Assembly: GCF_014844075.1 (NCBI RefSeq)
Contig: NZ_CP062165.1
Span: forward strand, 4,526,001-4,590,000
DNA from: Paenibacillus sp. JNUCC-31
GTDB taxonomy: Bacteria > Bacillota > Bacilli > Paenibacillales > Paenibacillaceae
Direction: 5' to 3'
Length of the DNA stretch: 64,000 nt
Positions within the stretch are counted from its first letter, which is position 1. Every line of letters starts with the position of its first letter. Shown here in pieces: positions 54,399 through 62,786 of this stretch. Under the pieces are notes generated by a model that was not told the origin of the DNA, searched no databases, and saw only the letters and a list, made by a program, of their open reading frames with translations. The position numbers and the translations under genes were made by a program.

Positions 54399-54587
54399 TT
54401 AATCTGGTAGTATTTTGATTAGGTCGATAACATTTTTTAGTTGTTGATTGGATATAGAATATGCTTGGAAAATAGTTAGTGGGTTAGCCTCATGGGCTTC
54501 AATTTTACATTTTTGTAGTTCGAGGAATTGTTTATTTGAGGAATAGTTCTGTTCTAAAATTTTTAAAATTTCCTGTTTATAATCCAT
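54399..54587 (-). CDS. Small hypothetical protein
   Basis: 62 residues (MDYKQEILKILEQNYSSNKQ ... ISNQQLKNVIDLIKILPD), helical, acidic-neutral, convergent with the methyltransferase and only seven bases from its stop. ATG 54587 follows AGAGGTG, so it is probably real. Could be a small regulator of the defence operon; no family recognised. Confidence 0.55.
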   Translation of the reverse strand: MDYKQEILKILEQNYSSNKQFLELQKCKIEAHEANPLTIFQAYSISNQQLKNVIDLIKILPD

Positions 54588-54747
54588 AATTCACCTCTAA
54601 ATTTAACTTATTGTATAAAGTCAGTATTATCCATTGAGTGCGATGTATTCATTTAGATTTTTGATCTAGTCTGTTATTGATCAATACTTCCTAAATTTGT
54701 TCTGAATTATACAGGGTATGTTTATTCTCTTTGTAAAAGACCGCAGA

Positions 54748-54790
54748 AACAAAGAAGCAAAGTAGCCAATAGCTGCTTTGCTTCTTTGTT
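54748..54790 (-). terminator. Terminator overlapping the XRE gene end
   Basis: AACAAAGAAGCAAAG pairs perfectly with CTTTGCTTCTTTGTT; the stem overlaps the stop codon of the regulator gene. On the minus strand TTTCTGCGG follows, so termination is moderate. Confidence 0.7.
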
Positions 54791-55133
54791 AACCTTTTAA
54801 AATCTCGCGTATCACATTTTTCGTTAGTTGAATACTTTCTGGAGAGGCGTCTCTCAACATTGTTACAATTTCTTGAATTACTACTTCTGACTCTGTGAAG
54901 TGAAAGTCCTCATCAACATAAGCGAAAAGCTGCATTAAGTTTACTTCAAGTGACTCAGCGATCTTTGCCAAGTTCACCAAAGAAACATTCTTTTCTCCAC
55001 GTTCGATCTGTCCTATGTATGAAAAATGAAATCCACCTTTTTCTCCGAGGGATTCCTGTGAATACCCTCTTTCTTTGCGTAGTGCGCGGATTCTGGCTCC
55101 CACCAGCTTCAAAACTTCTCTGTCCTCGTTCAC
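54789..55133 (-). CDS. XRE family regulator
   Basis: 114 residues with a Cro/CI-type HTH (LVGARIRALRKERGYSQESLGEKGGFHFSYIGQIERGEKNVSLVNLAKIAESL, residues about 9-63) and a helical tail. GTG 55133 follows AGAGGTG; the frame continues upstream to 55190 without a site. The HTH strongly resembles controller (C) proteins of restriction-modification systems and SinR-like regulators. It is divergent from the 55275 gene. May control the methyltransferase-nuclease operon or its neighbour. Confidence 0.88.
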   Translation of the reverse strand: MNEDREVLKLVGARIRALRKERGYSQESLGEKGGFHFSYIGQIERGEKNVSLVNLAKIAESLEVNLMQLFAYVDEDFHFTESEVVIQEIVTMLRDASPESIQLTKNVIREILKG

Positions 55134-55274
55134 GGTATTCACCTCTCTATGTTCAAAAGTGTAGACAAGTTTCCTCAAGGTAAACACCAAACGAAGAATA
55201 CAAATAATTTATTTGATTACTATAGGTATCATTTTATTGTATAATACTGGTATTAACTCTTTGGAGGGATGACA

Positions 55275-55790
55275 ATGGCAAGAAATTGGTCCATAACCGA
55301 AGCACATTTTAATCACCAAGTAGATTTTACTCCACGTTCGCAAGACCATGATATCTCCACACAACCTAGGTCCAAACACATTCCTGCTTACCATATGCTA
55401 CATACTACAACAAATGCCTATCACCAACATGCTAAGTATCATCTCAAACTTGCCGCCATCATGTGTAATCATAATCAGTTTAAAGCCTGCCTAATTCTAT
55501 GTGATTGGGCTCTAGCCTCCATGATTAAGGCGCTTTATATCCATAAGTATCATTCAGTTCATCCACCCAAGGAACTCACCATGAACGAAATCTTGCCTTT
55601 AGTGCATACGGACACTGAACCCGGACTGGATATTGCCTTGTTCATCGGCACGATGCAACATATGTCATCGCAAGCAGATTACCCACATGACCAGCCACTA
55701 GAACTGAACAACATCGAAAAGCTTCTTCAACGAACAGAAGAGATATTGTACGAGTTATCCAAACGAATAATGAATAATTCATCAGAGTGA
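55275..55790 (+). CDS. Helical, HEPN-like hypothetical protein
   Basis: 171 residues. The second half (QHAKYHLKLAAIMCNHNQFKACLILCDWALASMIKALYIHKYHSVHPPKELTMNEIL .. NNIEKLLQRTEEILYELSKRI) has the helix-bundle pattern of HEPN-domain proteins, which bind or cut RNA or partner nucleotidyltransferases; the RxxxxxH catalytic motif is not clear. Rich in His. ATG 55275 lies eight bases after GGAGGG; ATG 55269 is too close. A TATAAT box is at 55240-55245. Divergent from the XRE gene. Confidence 0.55.
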   Translation: MARNWSITEAHFNHQVDFTPRSQDHDISTQPRSKHIPAYHMLHTTTNAYHQHAKYHLKLAAIMCNHNQFKACLILCDWALASMIKALYIHKYHSVHPPKELTMNEILPLVHTDTEPGLDIALFIGTMQHMSSQADYPHDQPLELNNIEKLLQRTEEILYELSKRIMNNSSE

Positions 55791-55936
55791 GATTGATTTT
55801 GAAATGGCTTCTTAGGGTTAAATGCTTGAGTAATCTATGTTGCGCTTACAAGATGACATCATCCAAATAAAGGATATATGATGCAGAGAATACAAAGGAT
55901 GCTCCTTTCTCTGCATCTGGAAAGTAGGTGTACATT

Positions 55937-56209
55937 TTGAAAAGAGTAATCGCTATCTCGTTTCTTATATTATCTCTATTGGAATTGGTTACTTTAATCC
56001 TAGTCGGTAAAAGCATGATGAACGGGTATATGGAACCAAGCACGTTTAGAGGGATGATTTCATTCCCGTTATTCGCGATGTACCTATCGATCTGGATGTT
56101 CTTCTCACGACAAGAGTTTACCGGAGGACGAGTCGCGGGACAGATCAGTTTGACAGCGGCATTGTTGACGTCGTGCCCGTTGGTGTGTTTGTTGATTATT
56201 TTCTATTAA
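55937..56209 (+). CDS. Small membrane protein
   Basis: 90 residues with three hydrophobic segments (VIAISFLILSLLELVTLILVG; MISFPLFAMYLSIWMFF; GQISLTAALLTSCPLVCLLIIFY). TTG 55937 follows AGTAGGTG. No family recognised. It stands alone about 100 bases before the pyrophosphohydrolase gene. Confidence 0.6.
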   Translation: MKRVIAISFLILSLLELVTLILVGKSMMNGYMEPSTFRGMISFPLFAMYLSIWMFFSRQEFTGGRVAGQISLTAALLTSCPLVCLLIIFY

Positions 56210-56307
56210 ATCAACCCATCTCTTCCCATGGCAAATGGTATAATGGCAAAAAGGGAGATTCTGGCGCGAGGCTTGAAGCTCTCACAGCAGAAAGGATGTT
56301 ATACCAC

Positions 56308-56634
56308 ATGCCTACATACAACAAATTGGTGCGGGACAAGATTCCGCATATTATCACATCCAGTGGTAAGGAATGCCGCACACGCATTCTGGACCCGGAG
56401 GAATATAAGCAAGAACTAAGAACGAAGCTGCGTGAAGAGTCTGAAGAATACATGAGTGCAGCGAGTGATCAGGAAGCTTTGGAAGAACTAGCCGACATGC
56501 TGGAGGTGATCCAGGCGCTGGCGGAGGTGCATGGTGCGAATGCGGCCCAGCTAGACAAGCTTCGGGCAGACAAAGCCGAGGCGCGTGGTGGATTCCAGGA
56601 ACGGGTGTATCTGATCGATGTCGACGAAGCTTAA
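56308..56634 (+). CDS. MazG-like nucleoside triphosphate pyrophosphohydrolase
   Basis: 108 residues, all-alpha NTP pyrophosphatase (phosphoribosyl-ATP pyrophosphohydrolase-like). Family opening MPTYNKLVRDKIPHII; metal-binding EESEEYMSA and ELADMLEVIQAL (the EExxE and ExxD pattern). ATG 56308 lies 12 bases after AAAGGA; the frame runs further upstream without sense. The gene overlaps the second PLD-helicase by 17 bases, so the two are translationally linked; such small MazG proteins are known in antiphage settings as nucleotide-pool controllers. Confidence 0.9.
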   Translation: MPTYNKLVRDKIPHIITSSGKECRTRILDPEEYKQELRTKLREESEEYMSAASDQEALEELADMLEVIQALAEVHGANAAQLDKLRADKAEARGGFQERVYLIDVDEA

Positions 56635-59053
56635 CGTTAAACTCATTACAGATAACTTGGCAGACGAACTCATTTCCCGGATGCAGCATGCGTCCGGGAT
56701 TTATATTATGACTTCCTTTATCATGCAGTCTGGTGTGAAGCTGCTTGCTCCGCATTTGAAACGGGCAGCAGAACGTGGAGCCGAGGTACGGATGCTCGCG
56801 GGAGACTATCTGTATATTACGCAGCCGGAAGGACTGCGGGCGCTGTGTGAGGTAGATCCACGAATTGAGGCACGACTGTGGCGAAGTATGGGAACTTCTT
56901 TTCACCCAAAAGCCTATCTGTTCGATCATGACAACGGGGAAGGACTGCTGATCGTCGGCTCGTCGAACTTCTCATTCACGGCGCTGAAGACGGGGTATGA
57001 ATGGAATCTCGCGATGAATGCCGAGGCGGAACCGTATACGTTCCAGATGGCCTTGGACAAGTTCATGCAGAGCTTCTACCATGAGACGACATTACCAGTG
57101 AACCCGGATTCGATTGCGCTGTATGAAGAAGAGTACCGGAAGTATCACCAGAAGAACCCGGAGATGATCCAGCGGATCACGGAGATGGAAGAAGCGGAGT
57201 TCGGCACAGGGCTGCCGGAGGAAACAGAGGAGGAAACCGCCGAGCTGTCGCTTGTACCCATTCAGCCGCGGTTTGCGCAGCTCGATGCACTTGAAGCGTT
57301 GGAAGGCACGATGGAAGAGCAGTATGACAAGGCGATGGTCGTTATGGCGACCGGGCTTGGCAAAACGTATCTGGCGGGTTTCTTCGCCCAGCGGTTCAAG
57401 CGGATACTGTTTGTGGCGCATCGGGAAGAGATTTTGTTCCAGGCGAAGAAGTCTTTTCAGCGGATCATGCCGGAGCGCAGTCACGGTATTTACAACGGGC
57501 AGCATAAGGATGGAGCGGCGGATTGTGTGTATGCTTCGATCTTTACACTGAGTATGCAGCGACACCGGGATGGTTTTGCGGCGGATGCATTCGATCTGAT
57601 CGTGGTGGATGAGTTCCACCATGCGGCAGCTAAGACGTATATGTCGGTGATCGAGCATTTTCAGCCGAGGTTTCTGCTGGGCATTACCGCTACCCCGGAT
57701 CGACTGGATGGCAAGGATGTGTATGCGCTCTGTGATGGGAATGTGGCGTACCAGATGCATTTTATTGAAGCGATCCGGCGAGGTTGGCTGGCGCCATTTC
57801 AATATTACGGAGTATTCGATGATACGGACTATTCGCAGATCCGCTGGATCGGGACAAAGTATGATGAAGAACAGCTCATGGCCGTTCAGTTGCAAGAGGA
57901 GCATGTGGAGACGATCTATGCGGCCTGGGTGCGGCACAAGCAGACGAGAACGATTGGCTTTTGCTCATCGATCCGCCAGGCGGACTATTTAGCTGCCTAT
58001 TTCCGCAGTCAGGGCGTGAAGGTGCTCAGTCTGCATTCGCGCACATCGGAGATGTCGCGGGAGGAAGCCATTCGCCAGCTTGATGCGGGTGAGCTGGAGG
58101 TTGTGCTGACGGTGGATCTGTTCAATGAGGGGACAGATATTCCATGTGTGGACACGTTGTTGTTCGTGCGTCCAACGGAGTCACTTGCGGTATTCACCCA
58201 GCAGGTGGGGCGTGGTCTAAGGCTGGCGGAGGGAAAATCGCATTGTGTTATCATCGACCTGATCGGAAACTACCGAAATGCGGATGTGAAGCTGAGTCTG
58301 CTGGACGTGCGTGGAGATGAGGAACGAAGCGGGAAAGCGATGGATTCGGCTGTGCCTGAGGTTCCGGCTAACTGTGGGATTCATCTGGAGACCCGAGTGG
58401 TGAACCTGCTTCAGGAGCTAAGCCGCAAACGGCTACCGCGCCGCGAAAAGCTGCATCAGGATTTTCTGAATGTGAAGCGAGAACTGGGGCGTATTCCGAC
58501 TTATCTGGAACTGCATCTCATGGGGCATTCGAAGAGTATCGGGTACAGGAGCGAATTTGGTTCGTATGTAGGGTTTCTGCATTGGGCAGAACTGCTGTCC
58601 CCATATGAGGGAGAGATATACGTCCGGCATGAAACGTGGCTGCGGGATGTGGAGAAGACGGTTATGAACAAAAGCTATAAAATGATTGTGCTGCTGTACA
58701 TGCTGGAGCGAGGAGAAGCGCACTGGATGGACCCGATCACACCGGGGGAGATGGCAAGGTTCTTCCATACGTATCTGACGGAGAAGGAGTACCGGAAACG
58801 GAAAGACTTTTCGGACAAAGGCAAACTTGCGCTCTGGGAGTGGAATGAGAAGACGGCAACAGAGATTGAAAAGTTGATTGTTGATATGCCGATGACGAAG
58901 TGGAGCAGCGCGAAGGGCAGCATAACCCGGTTTGTGGATGGAGTCTTTTCGCTGAATGTGCAGGTGGAGGATGCGGAGGAACGTGCGGTCCTGTATCGCT
59001 GGACGAAGGAGATTTGTTTGTATCGGTTGCATGCGCATTTTGAGCGGGGGTAA
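56618..59053 (+). CDS. PLD-nuclease / SF2 helicase protein, second copy
   Basis: 811 residues, same order as the 45736 product but distinct in sequence: PLD-like domain first (SFHPKAYLFD; GSSNFSFTALKTGYEWNL), then helicase with MATGLGKT, VAHREEI, VVDEFHHAAA, GITATPDRLDGKDV, QQVGRGLR. The C-terminal part is a different helical region without the DUF3427 tail. Shared strings with the first copy (LLFVAHREEIL, DEFHHAAA) show common descent. ATG 56618 overlaps the end of the MazG-like gene. A scrap of its 3' end is found again at 61597. Probable antiphage nuclease-helicase. Confidence 0.88.
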   Translation: MSTKLNVKLITDNLADELISRMQHASGIYIMTSFIMQSGVKLLAPHLKRAAERGAEVRMLAGDYLYITQPEGLRALCEVDPRIEARLWRSMGTSFHPKAYLFDHDNGEGLLIVGSSNFSFTALKTGYEWNLAMNAEAEPYTFQMALDKFMQSFYHETTLPVNPDSIALYEEEYRKYHQKNPEMIQRITEMEEAEFGTGLPEETEEETAELSLVPIQPRFAQLDALEALEGTMEEQYDKAMVVMATGLGKTYLAGFFAQRFKRILFVAHREEILFQAKKSFQRIMPERSHGIYNGQHKDGAADCVYASIFTLSMQRHRDGFAADAFDLIVVDEFHHAAAKTYMSVIEHFQPRFLLGITATPDRLDGKDVYALCDGNVAYQMHFIEAIRRGWLAPFQYYGVFDDTDYSQIRWIGTKYDEEQLMAVQLQEEHVETIYAAWVRHKQTRTIGFCSSIRQADYLAAYFRSQGVKVLSLHSRTSEMSREEAIRQLDAGELEVVLTVDLFNEGTDIPCVDTLLFVRPTESLAVFTQQVGRGLRLAEGKSHCVIIDLIGNYRNADVKLSLLDVRGDEERSGKAMDSAVPEVPANCGIHLETRVVNLLQELSRKRLPRREKLHQDFLNVKRELGRIPTYLELHLMGHSKSIGYRSEFGSYVGFLHWAELLSPYEGEIYVRHETWLRDVEKTVMNKSYKMIVLLYMLERGEAHWMDPITPGEMARFFHTYLTEKEYRKRKDFSDKGKLALWEWNEKTATEIEKLIVDMPMTKWSSAKGSITRFVDGVFSLNVQVEDAEERAVLYRWTKEICLYRLHAHFERG

Positions 59054-59112
59054 TCTCTTACGATTAGATTTACTTGAAGATATTTTTTTGATCGATTAAT
59101 TGATCACAATAT

Positions 59113-59238
59113 CTAGTTTTTAAATTCATAAATAGCCAGAATTATAATGGCGATTAACGCTATAAGAAAAAAAATAGCCAGGGCAATTAAAAGACCGTAA
59201 CCTAGTACAGAGGCTAACTTGGTGATTAACTTTTTCAT
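59113..59238 (-). CDS. 41-residue hydrophobic peptide
   Basis: ATG 59238, preceded by GAAAGG, gives MKKLITKLASVLGYGLLIAL, then AIFFLIALIAIIILAIYEFKN and TAG. A single membrane helix with a Lys-rich N-terminus and a charged end, typical of small membrane proteins and of type I toxin peptides. It sits between two defence-like genes on the opposite strand. The longer minus frame overlapping it (to 59335) looks like noise. Confidence 0.55.
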   Translation of the reverse strand: MKKLITKLASVLGYGLLIALAIFFLIALIAIIILAIYEFKN

Positions 59239-59536
59239 AATAAACAACCTTTCTGGCGCTCGGTAAAGTTACTGTTACTTGGGCAACTGAAAAAGTAAGC
59301 GGAAATTGGAATTGGTACTTATTAGTATATAACAACGGAAAAAGAGTTTAGTTTCCCATTTTTGCAAAAGAGTGACTCTGAATATCGGAGTCTCTTTTTT
59401 TGAGTTAGCACCTGATAGATTTCGTCTGCAACGGAATGAAGTATAGATCCATATATAAATCTATTGTGGAAAATTGTGGTTTTATGGTGGATAATGTCTG
59501 TATAGCAATTATAGATTTTGACTAGGAGCGGTTCGC
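59239..59536 (+). other. Spacer before the NERD-helicase
   Basis: Contains a short hairpin region (GACTCTGAATATCGGAGTC with T run, 59372-59400, terminator-like) and the ribosome site GGAGCGG of the next gene. No gene seen. Confidence 0.5.
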
Positions 59537-61456
59537 ATGGCATATACAGTACCCGAAGCTATTCCGAAGAAAGCGACAGCTGGAGAAAGGCTGTTATTTG
59601 AGACACTGAAGAAACATCTTCCAGAAGACTACATCGTATATTATGAACCTGAGATTCGTGGAAGACGACCGGATATCGTGATTATCGGGCCAGACCTCGG
59701 CCTGCTTGTGCTTGAAGTGAAGGATTATACGAAAGGAACGCTGCATCAGGTGAACCGGGATGAATGGATATTGCGCAATACGGCAGGAGAGACGGTTACC
59801 GCCCGGAGTCCGTTGAAGCAAGCGAGAGACTACGCATTTCTCATTGCGGATCAATTGAAGAAGGACAAGAACCTAATTAAAGAGGGAACGCCGGGATATT
59901 TGAAATTCAATTATGGGTATGGGGTCGTCTTTACCCGCCTGAAGCAAAAGGATTTTCTGCACATGGATTTATACAGCGTCATTGATCCTGTGTTTGTGCT
60001 GACCAGGGAAGAGATCGACCCTGAGGATGAGGATTTCTCGGAAACAATCCTGATCGAGAAGCTGCTGAACATGTTCACGGTGCCGACTCGAAATCGATAC
60101 ACCTTGACCGATGAGGATGTGCAGGCGATCCGGTACCATCTGTTTCCCGAAGTGCGGATTAGCGCGGAGCGTAAAGAAGTCGTACCTCATCAAGACCAGC
60201 TATTATTATCCCTACATAATATCAAGACGATGGATCTGCATCAGGAAAAACTGGCGAAGCAAATCGGGGACAGGCACCGTTTGATCCGTGGAGTAGCGGG
60301 TAGTGGCAAAACGCTGGTGCTCGTCAGTCGGGCCCGGATGTTGGCCAAGGCCAATCCGAACTGGAATATCCTTGTTCTGTGCTATGGTTCTACACTGTCC
60401 CAATATTTGAAGCAGGCGATTGTACAGAAGATGGCGGAGCCTGAGGATTTATTTGATTTTGCCGATGGTGATGCGGCTTCAGCGCATACATCGAATATTC
60501 AGGTGAGCACGTTCCACTCGTGGCTGGGTAAACATTTTCGCATCATCGACAGGAAGTTGCCAGCGTTGCTGGAGAAGGTGGAGCAAGGGCTGGAAGAGTT
60601 GCCGGAATATGATGCCATATTGATCGACGAGGGGCAGGACTTCGAACCAGAATGGTTGAAGCTGGTGAGCGCTTGCCTGAATGCTGACACGCAGTCCTTG
60701 CTGCTGGTGGAGGATCGGGCACAAACCATTTTCAAACGAAAGAACAGCTTGGCCCAAGATACAGGGTTAAATTTTCGTGGCCGCTCCAAAATACTGACGA
60801 TCAACTACAGGAACACGGCTCAGATCGTGCAATTCGCATGGGATTTCTACAAGGAGTATTCCAAGCTACAGGAGAAAGTCATAAGTACTACGGTAGACGG
60901 AATCGAGATTATACCGCCTCAGTTCACGAAGCGTAAAGGGCCAGAGCCTCTGATCTACAAAAGCCGGAGCACTCAGGCCGAGATGGCGTTTGTTGCCAAG
61001 TCCATTGACTTTTTACGACGGGAAAAATCGTTTGCCCTGAAGGATATTGCAATCCTGTATAGGGTACAGGAACATCAAGGGATTAACATTATTGGTGAGA
61101 TGCAGCAAGCTCTAAACGATAACAGTCTTGCGTATAATTGGGTGACCAGAGATGACCAGAGCAAGAAGAGTTTTGATCGGGAAGAGGAAAGCATTAAAAT
61201 TCTAACTATCGATAGTGCAAAGGGCTTGGATTTCAGGGCTGTGTTTATCATTTCCATTGAAACGATGCCACGCAAGGTTGGCAAAACAGATGAAGTGGAT
61301 GAGCGGGAAGTGTCCCGCTTCTACATTGGAATGACTAGAGCCCTGGAATGGCTGTTCCTTAGCTACTCTGGCGAGTCCCGATTCACGCAGTATCTGGATG
61401 AGGTGCAGCAGCAACGAACGGAGAGGCAGATGGATAAGGCTGTAAGGAAAGTGTAA
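59537..61456 (+). CDS. NERD nuclease-domain / UvrD-like SF1 helicase protein
   Basis: 639 residues. N-terminal NERD domain (AGERLLFETLKKHL; PDIVIIGPDLGLLVLEVKDY, with the D..ExK nuclease-type triad). Then an SF1A helicase: GVAGSGKTLVLVSRA, IDEGQDFEPEWL, LTINYRNTAQIV, LTIDSAKGLDF and RFYIGMTRALEWL. All helicase motifs are intact. ATG 59537 follows AGGAGCGG. NERD-helicases are scattered in bacteria and enriched beside mobile and defence genes; whether this one is defensive is inferred from location. Confidence 0.92.
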   Translation: MAYTVPEAIPKKATAGERLLFETLKKHLPEDYIVYYEPEIRGRRPDIVIIGPDLGLLVLEVKDYTKGTLHQVNRDEWILRNTAGETVTARSPLKQARDYAFLIADQLKKDKNLIKEGTPGYLKFNYGYGVVFTRLKQKDFLHMDLYSVIDPVFVLTREEIDPEDEDFSETILIEKLLNMFTVPTRNRYTLTDEDVQAIRYHLFPEVRISAERKEVVPHQDQLLLSLHNIKTMDLHQEKLAKQIGDRHRLIRGVAGSGKTLVLVSRARMLAKANPNWNILVLCYGSTLSQYLKQAIVQKMAEPEDLFDFADGDAASAHTSNIQVSTFHSWLGKHFRIIDRKLPALLEKVEQGLEELPEYDAILIDEGQDFEPEWLKLVSACLNADTQSLLLVEDRAQTIFKRKNSLAQDTGLNFRGRSKILTINYRNTAQIVQFAWDFYKEYSKLQEKVISTTVDGIEIIPPQFTKRKGPEPLIYKSRSTQAEMAFVAKSIDFLRREKSFALKDIAILYRVQEHQGINIIGEMQQALNDNSLAYNWVTRDDQSKKSFDREEESIKILTIDSAKGLDFRAVFIISIETMPRKVGKTDEVDEREVSRFYIGMTRALEWLFLSYSGESRFTQYLDEVQQQRTERQMDKAVRKV

Positions 61457-61897
61457 ATGCTCGTGGTTTGAACAGAGGAAAATAAAATACTCACTGAACT
61501 ATACTTGAAAAAACGTACCTTTCATACATTTTGTTATGGAAATGCGTTTTTTCGTTTTGTGTTCTTTTAAGAGGTGCATTCATACAGTTCCAGAATGAGG
61601 TGTTTCGTTAGAATTTTCAGGTGCAGGATACGGAGGAACGGGCGGTGCTGTAATGTTGGATGAAGGAGATCTGTCTATATCCGTTGTGTATACATTTTGA
61701 GTGGGGGGCGGAATATATTTTATTTAAGAAGAGGATAAATGTAGTTGAAAAACGTCTATTTTAAGTAAATTTAGTGAAATTAAAAATTTATCTTGACACA
61801 GAACTCACACAAAAAAATAAAGACTGGTGATTGAATAAAAGAAAACAAAATGTATAATTGTATTATAATCCCAGTTGGAGATGAGAAAGGAGCACAA
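61457..61897 (+). pseudogene. Gap holding a duplicated scrap of the PLD-helicase 3' end
   Basis: At about 61597-61710 the sequence CAGGATACGGAGGAACGGGC and onward to TACATTTTGAGTGGGGG aligns base for base with 58942-59052 of the second PLD-helicase (GAGGATGCGGAGGAACGTGC .. GCGCATTTTGAGCGGGGG), with substitutions and in-frame stops. The rest of the 441-base gap has a short hairpin (AAAAAACG...CGTTTTTTCG, 61510-61555, terminator-like) and AT-rich leader of the next gene. Confidence 0.75.
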
Positions 61898-62254
61898 ATG
61901 AAAAAATATGTTGGTTTGAATGTTCTTTTAGGGGTAATTGTGATTTTATGCTTTGTGACTATAGAAAATCTTTGGCCTGATCTAAACTATAAATTCCTGA
62001 TTTATCTAGGTCTCATTGTGGCTATATTGTATATTCTCAAAGATTTTTTCTTAACCAATAAACTTTCTTACAAAACGAGTTCTACTATTTTATTGATATT
62101 TCTAGCTGTTACTATAGTCGCGCATTTTATATTTTCCGTCTTAATTATGGACAAAGGTTTTTTTGATAACAATTATATTGTTTTTTTAGGATTAATTTAT
62201 TTGTTAGTATGGATTCGTCTAATGTACACCAATAAATCTAAACAAAGGGCATAG
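61898..62254 (+). CDS. Small four-helix membrane protein
   Basis: 118 residues with four hydrophobic segments (VGLNVLLGVIVILCFVTI; FLIYLGLIVAILYIL; SSTILLIFLAVTIVAHFIF; YIVFLGLIYLLVWIRLMY). ATG 61898 follows AAAGGAG; the frame extends 16 codons upstream. It lies 80 bases before the bacteriocin precursor in the same direction, so it could be an immunity or regulatory membrane protein of that cluster, but no family is recognised. Confidence 0.65.
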   Translation: MKKYVGLNVLLGVIVILCFVTIENLWPDLNYKFLIYLGLIVAILYILKDFFLTNKLSYKTSSTILLIFLAVTIVAHFIFSVLIMDKGFFDNNYIVFLGLIYLLVWIRLMYTNKSKQRA

Positions 62255-62334
62255 AAGGAAATTTTCAAAATGATTTTAAAGCTCTACTAAGTGGAATTTT
62301 AAAATAAATAATAACACGGAAATGAGGTGATCGC

Positions 62335-62499
62335 ATGTCAGAGATTACGAATTCCGATGTTACTCCAACTTGGAGTAAATGTACAACTGGTTGTTTAGTG
62401 TGTGTAGGGACTTGTGTTGCCGACGGCCCAGTCCCATTGGTTGATGTAGCAGGTGCCATTATAGCTTCTGAATCACTTGACTGGTTTAATAATCACTAG
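62335..62499 (+). CDS. Subtilosin-like (sactipeptide-type) precursor peptide
   Basis: 54 residues: leader MSEITNSDVTPTWSK, then a Cys cluster CTTGCLVCVGTC (Cys16, 20, 23, 27), then VADGPVPLVDVAGAIIASES and LDWFNNH. The LVDGPIPDFEIAGAT core of subtilosin A (three Cys then DGPIP...AGA) is matched by VADGPVPLVDVAGAI. In subtilosin a radical SAM enzyme links Cys sulfurs to alpha carbons and a head-to-tail ring is closed. GAGGTG precedes ATG 62335. Followed by a hairpin and a gene cut off by an IS element. A heterologous small Cys-rich bacteriocin class remains possible. Confidence 0.75.
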   Translation: MSEITNSDVTPTWSKCTTGCLVCVGTCVADGPVPLVDVAGAIIASESLDWFNNH

Positions 62500-62516
62500 T
62501 GAAAGGAATGTATTTT

Positions 62517-62558
62517 GGGTTGGCTCTGCGTTAGTCAGCTATTCTGCGGGGCTGACCC
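62517..62558 (+). terminator. Stem-loop between precursor and downstream genes
   Basis: GGGTTGGCTCTG can pair with CGGGGCTGACCC using several G-T wobbles; no T run. Such hairpins often lower expression of maturation genes relative to an abundant precursor. Confidence 0.5.
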
Positions 62559-62618
62559 TCACCTTAATTAAGGAGGTAAAACCAAAGTGAACGTAAAGCT
62601 TAGCTTTGGTTACTGCTC

Positions 62619-62786
62619 ATGAAAAGGGGATTTTATTTTTCAACCAAGAAGAATAACTACTTTTACGATGATATAACAGGAAATGTTGATATAGTCAGAG
62701 ATGATTTACCTGAAAATGCTATTGTTTATGGAGATTCTAAATATACTCCATCAAATGTCGACACAATGGAAATCGAATATTCGTGA
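62619..62786 (+). pseudogene. N-terminal fragment of a gene cut by an IS30 element
   Basis: ATG 62619 opens MKRGFYFSTKKNNYFYDDIT, GNVDIVRDDLPENA... and ends at TGA 62784-62786, where the frame enters IS sequence after about 50 native codons. It overlaps (ATGA) a short GTG frame at 62587-62622 (VNVKLSFGYCS) that has the only good ribosome site, AAGGAGG; so it is translated by coupling or the start has a shift. The F..YDD.TG style opening recalls N-termini of peptide-modifying radical SAM enzymes and would fit the precursor upstream, but the catalytic part is missing, so this is inference. Confidence 0.5.

Noticed and set aside
57092..57937. 281-codon minus-strand frame
   Set aside because: Antisense to the second PLD-helicase core; composition (His, Arg, Leu) is that of a complementary-strand shadow.
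59126..59335. 69-codon minus-strand frame
   Set aside because: Overlaps the 41-residue membrane peptide in another frame, has no ribosome site and no coherent hydrophobic or charged pattern.
61618..61700. A new small gene with good codons after the NERD-helicase
   Set aside because: It is a mutated copy of the helicase 3' end with in-frame stops, not an independent gene.
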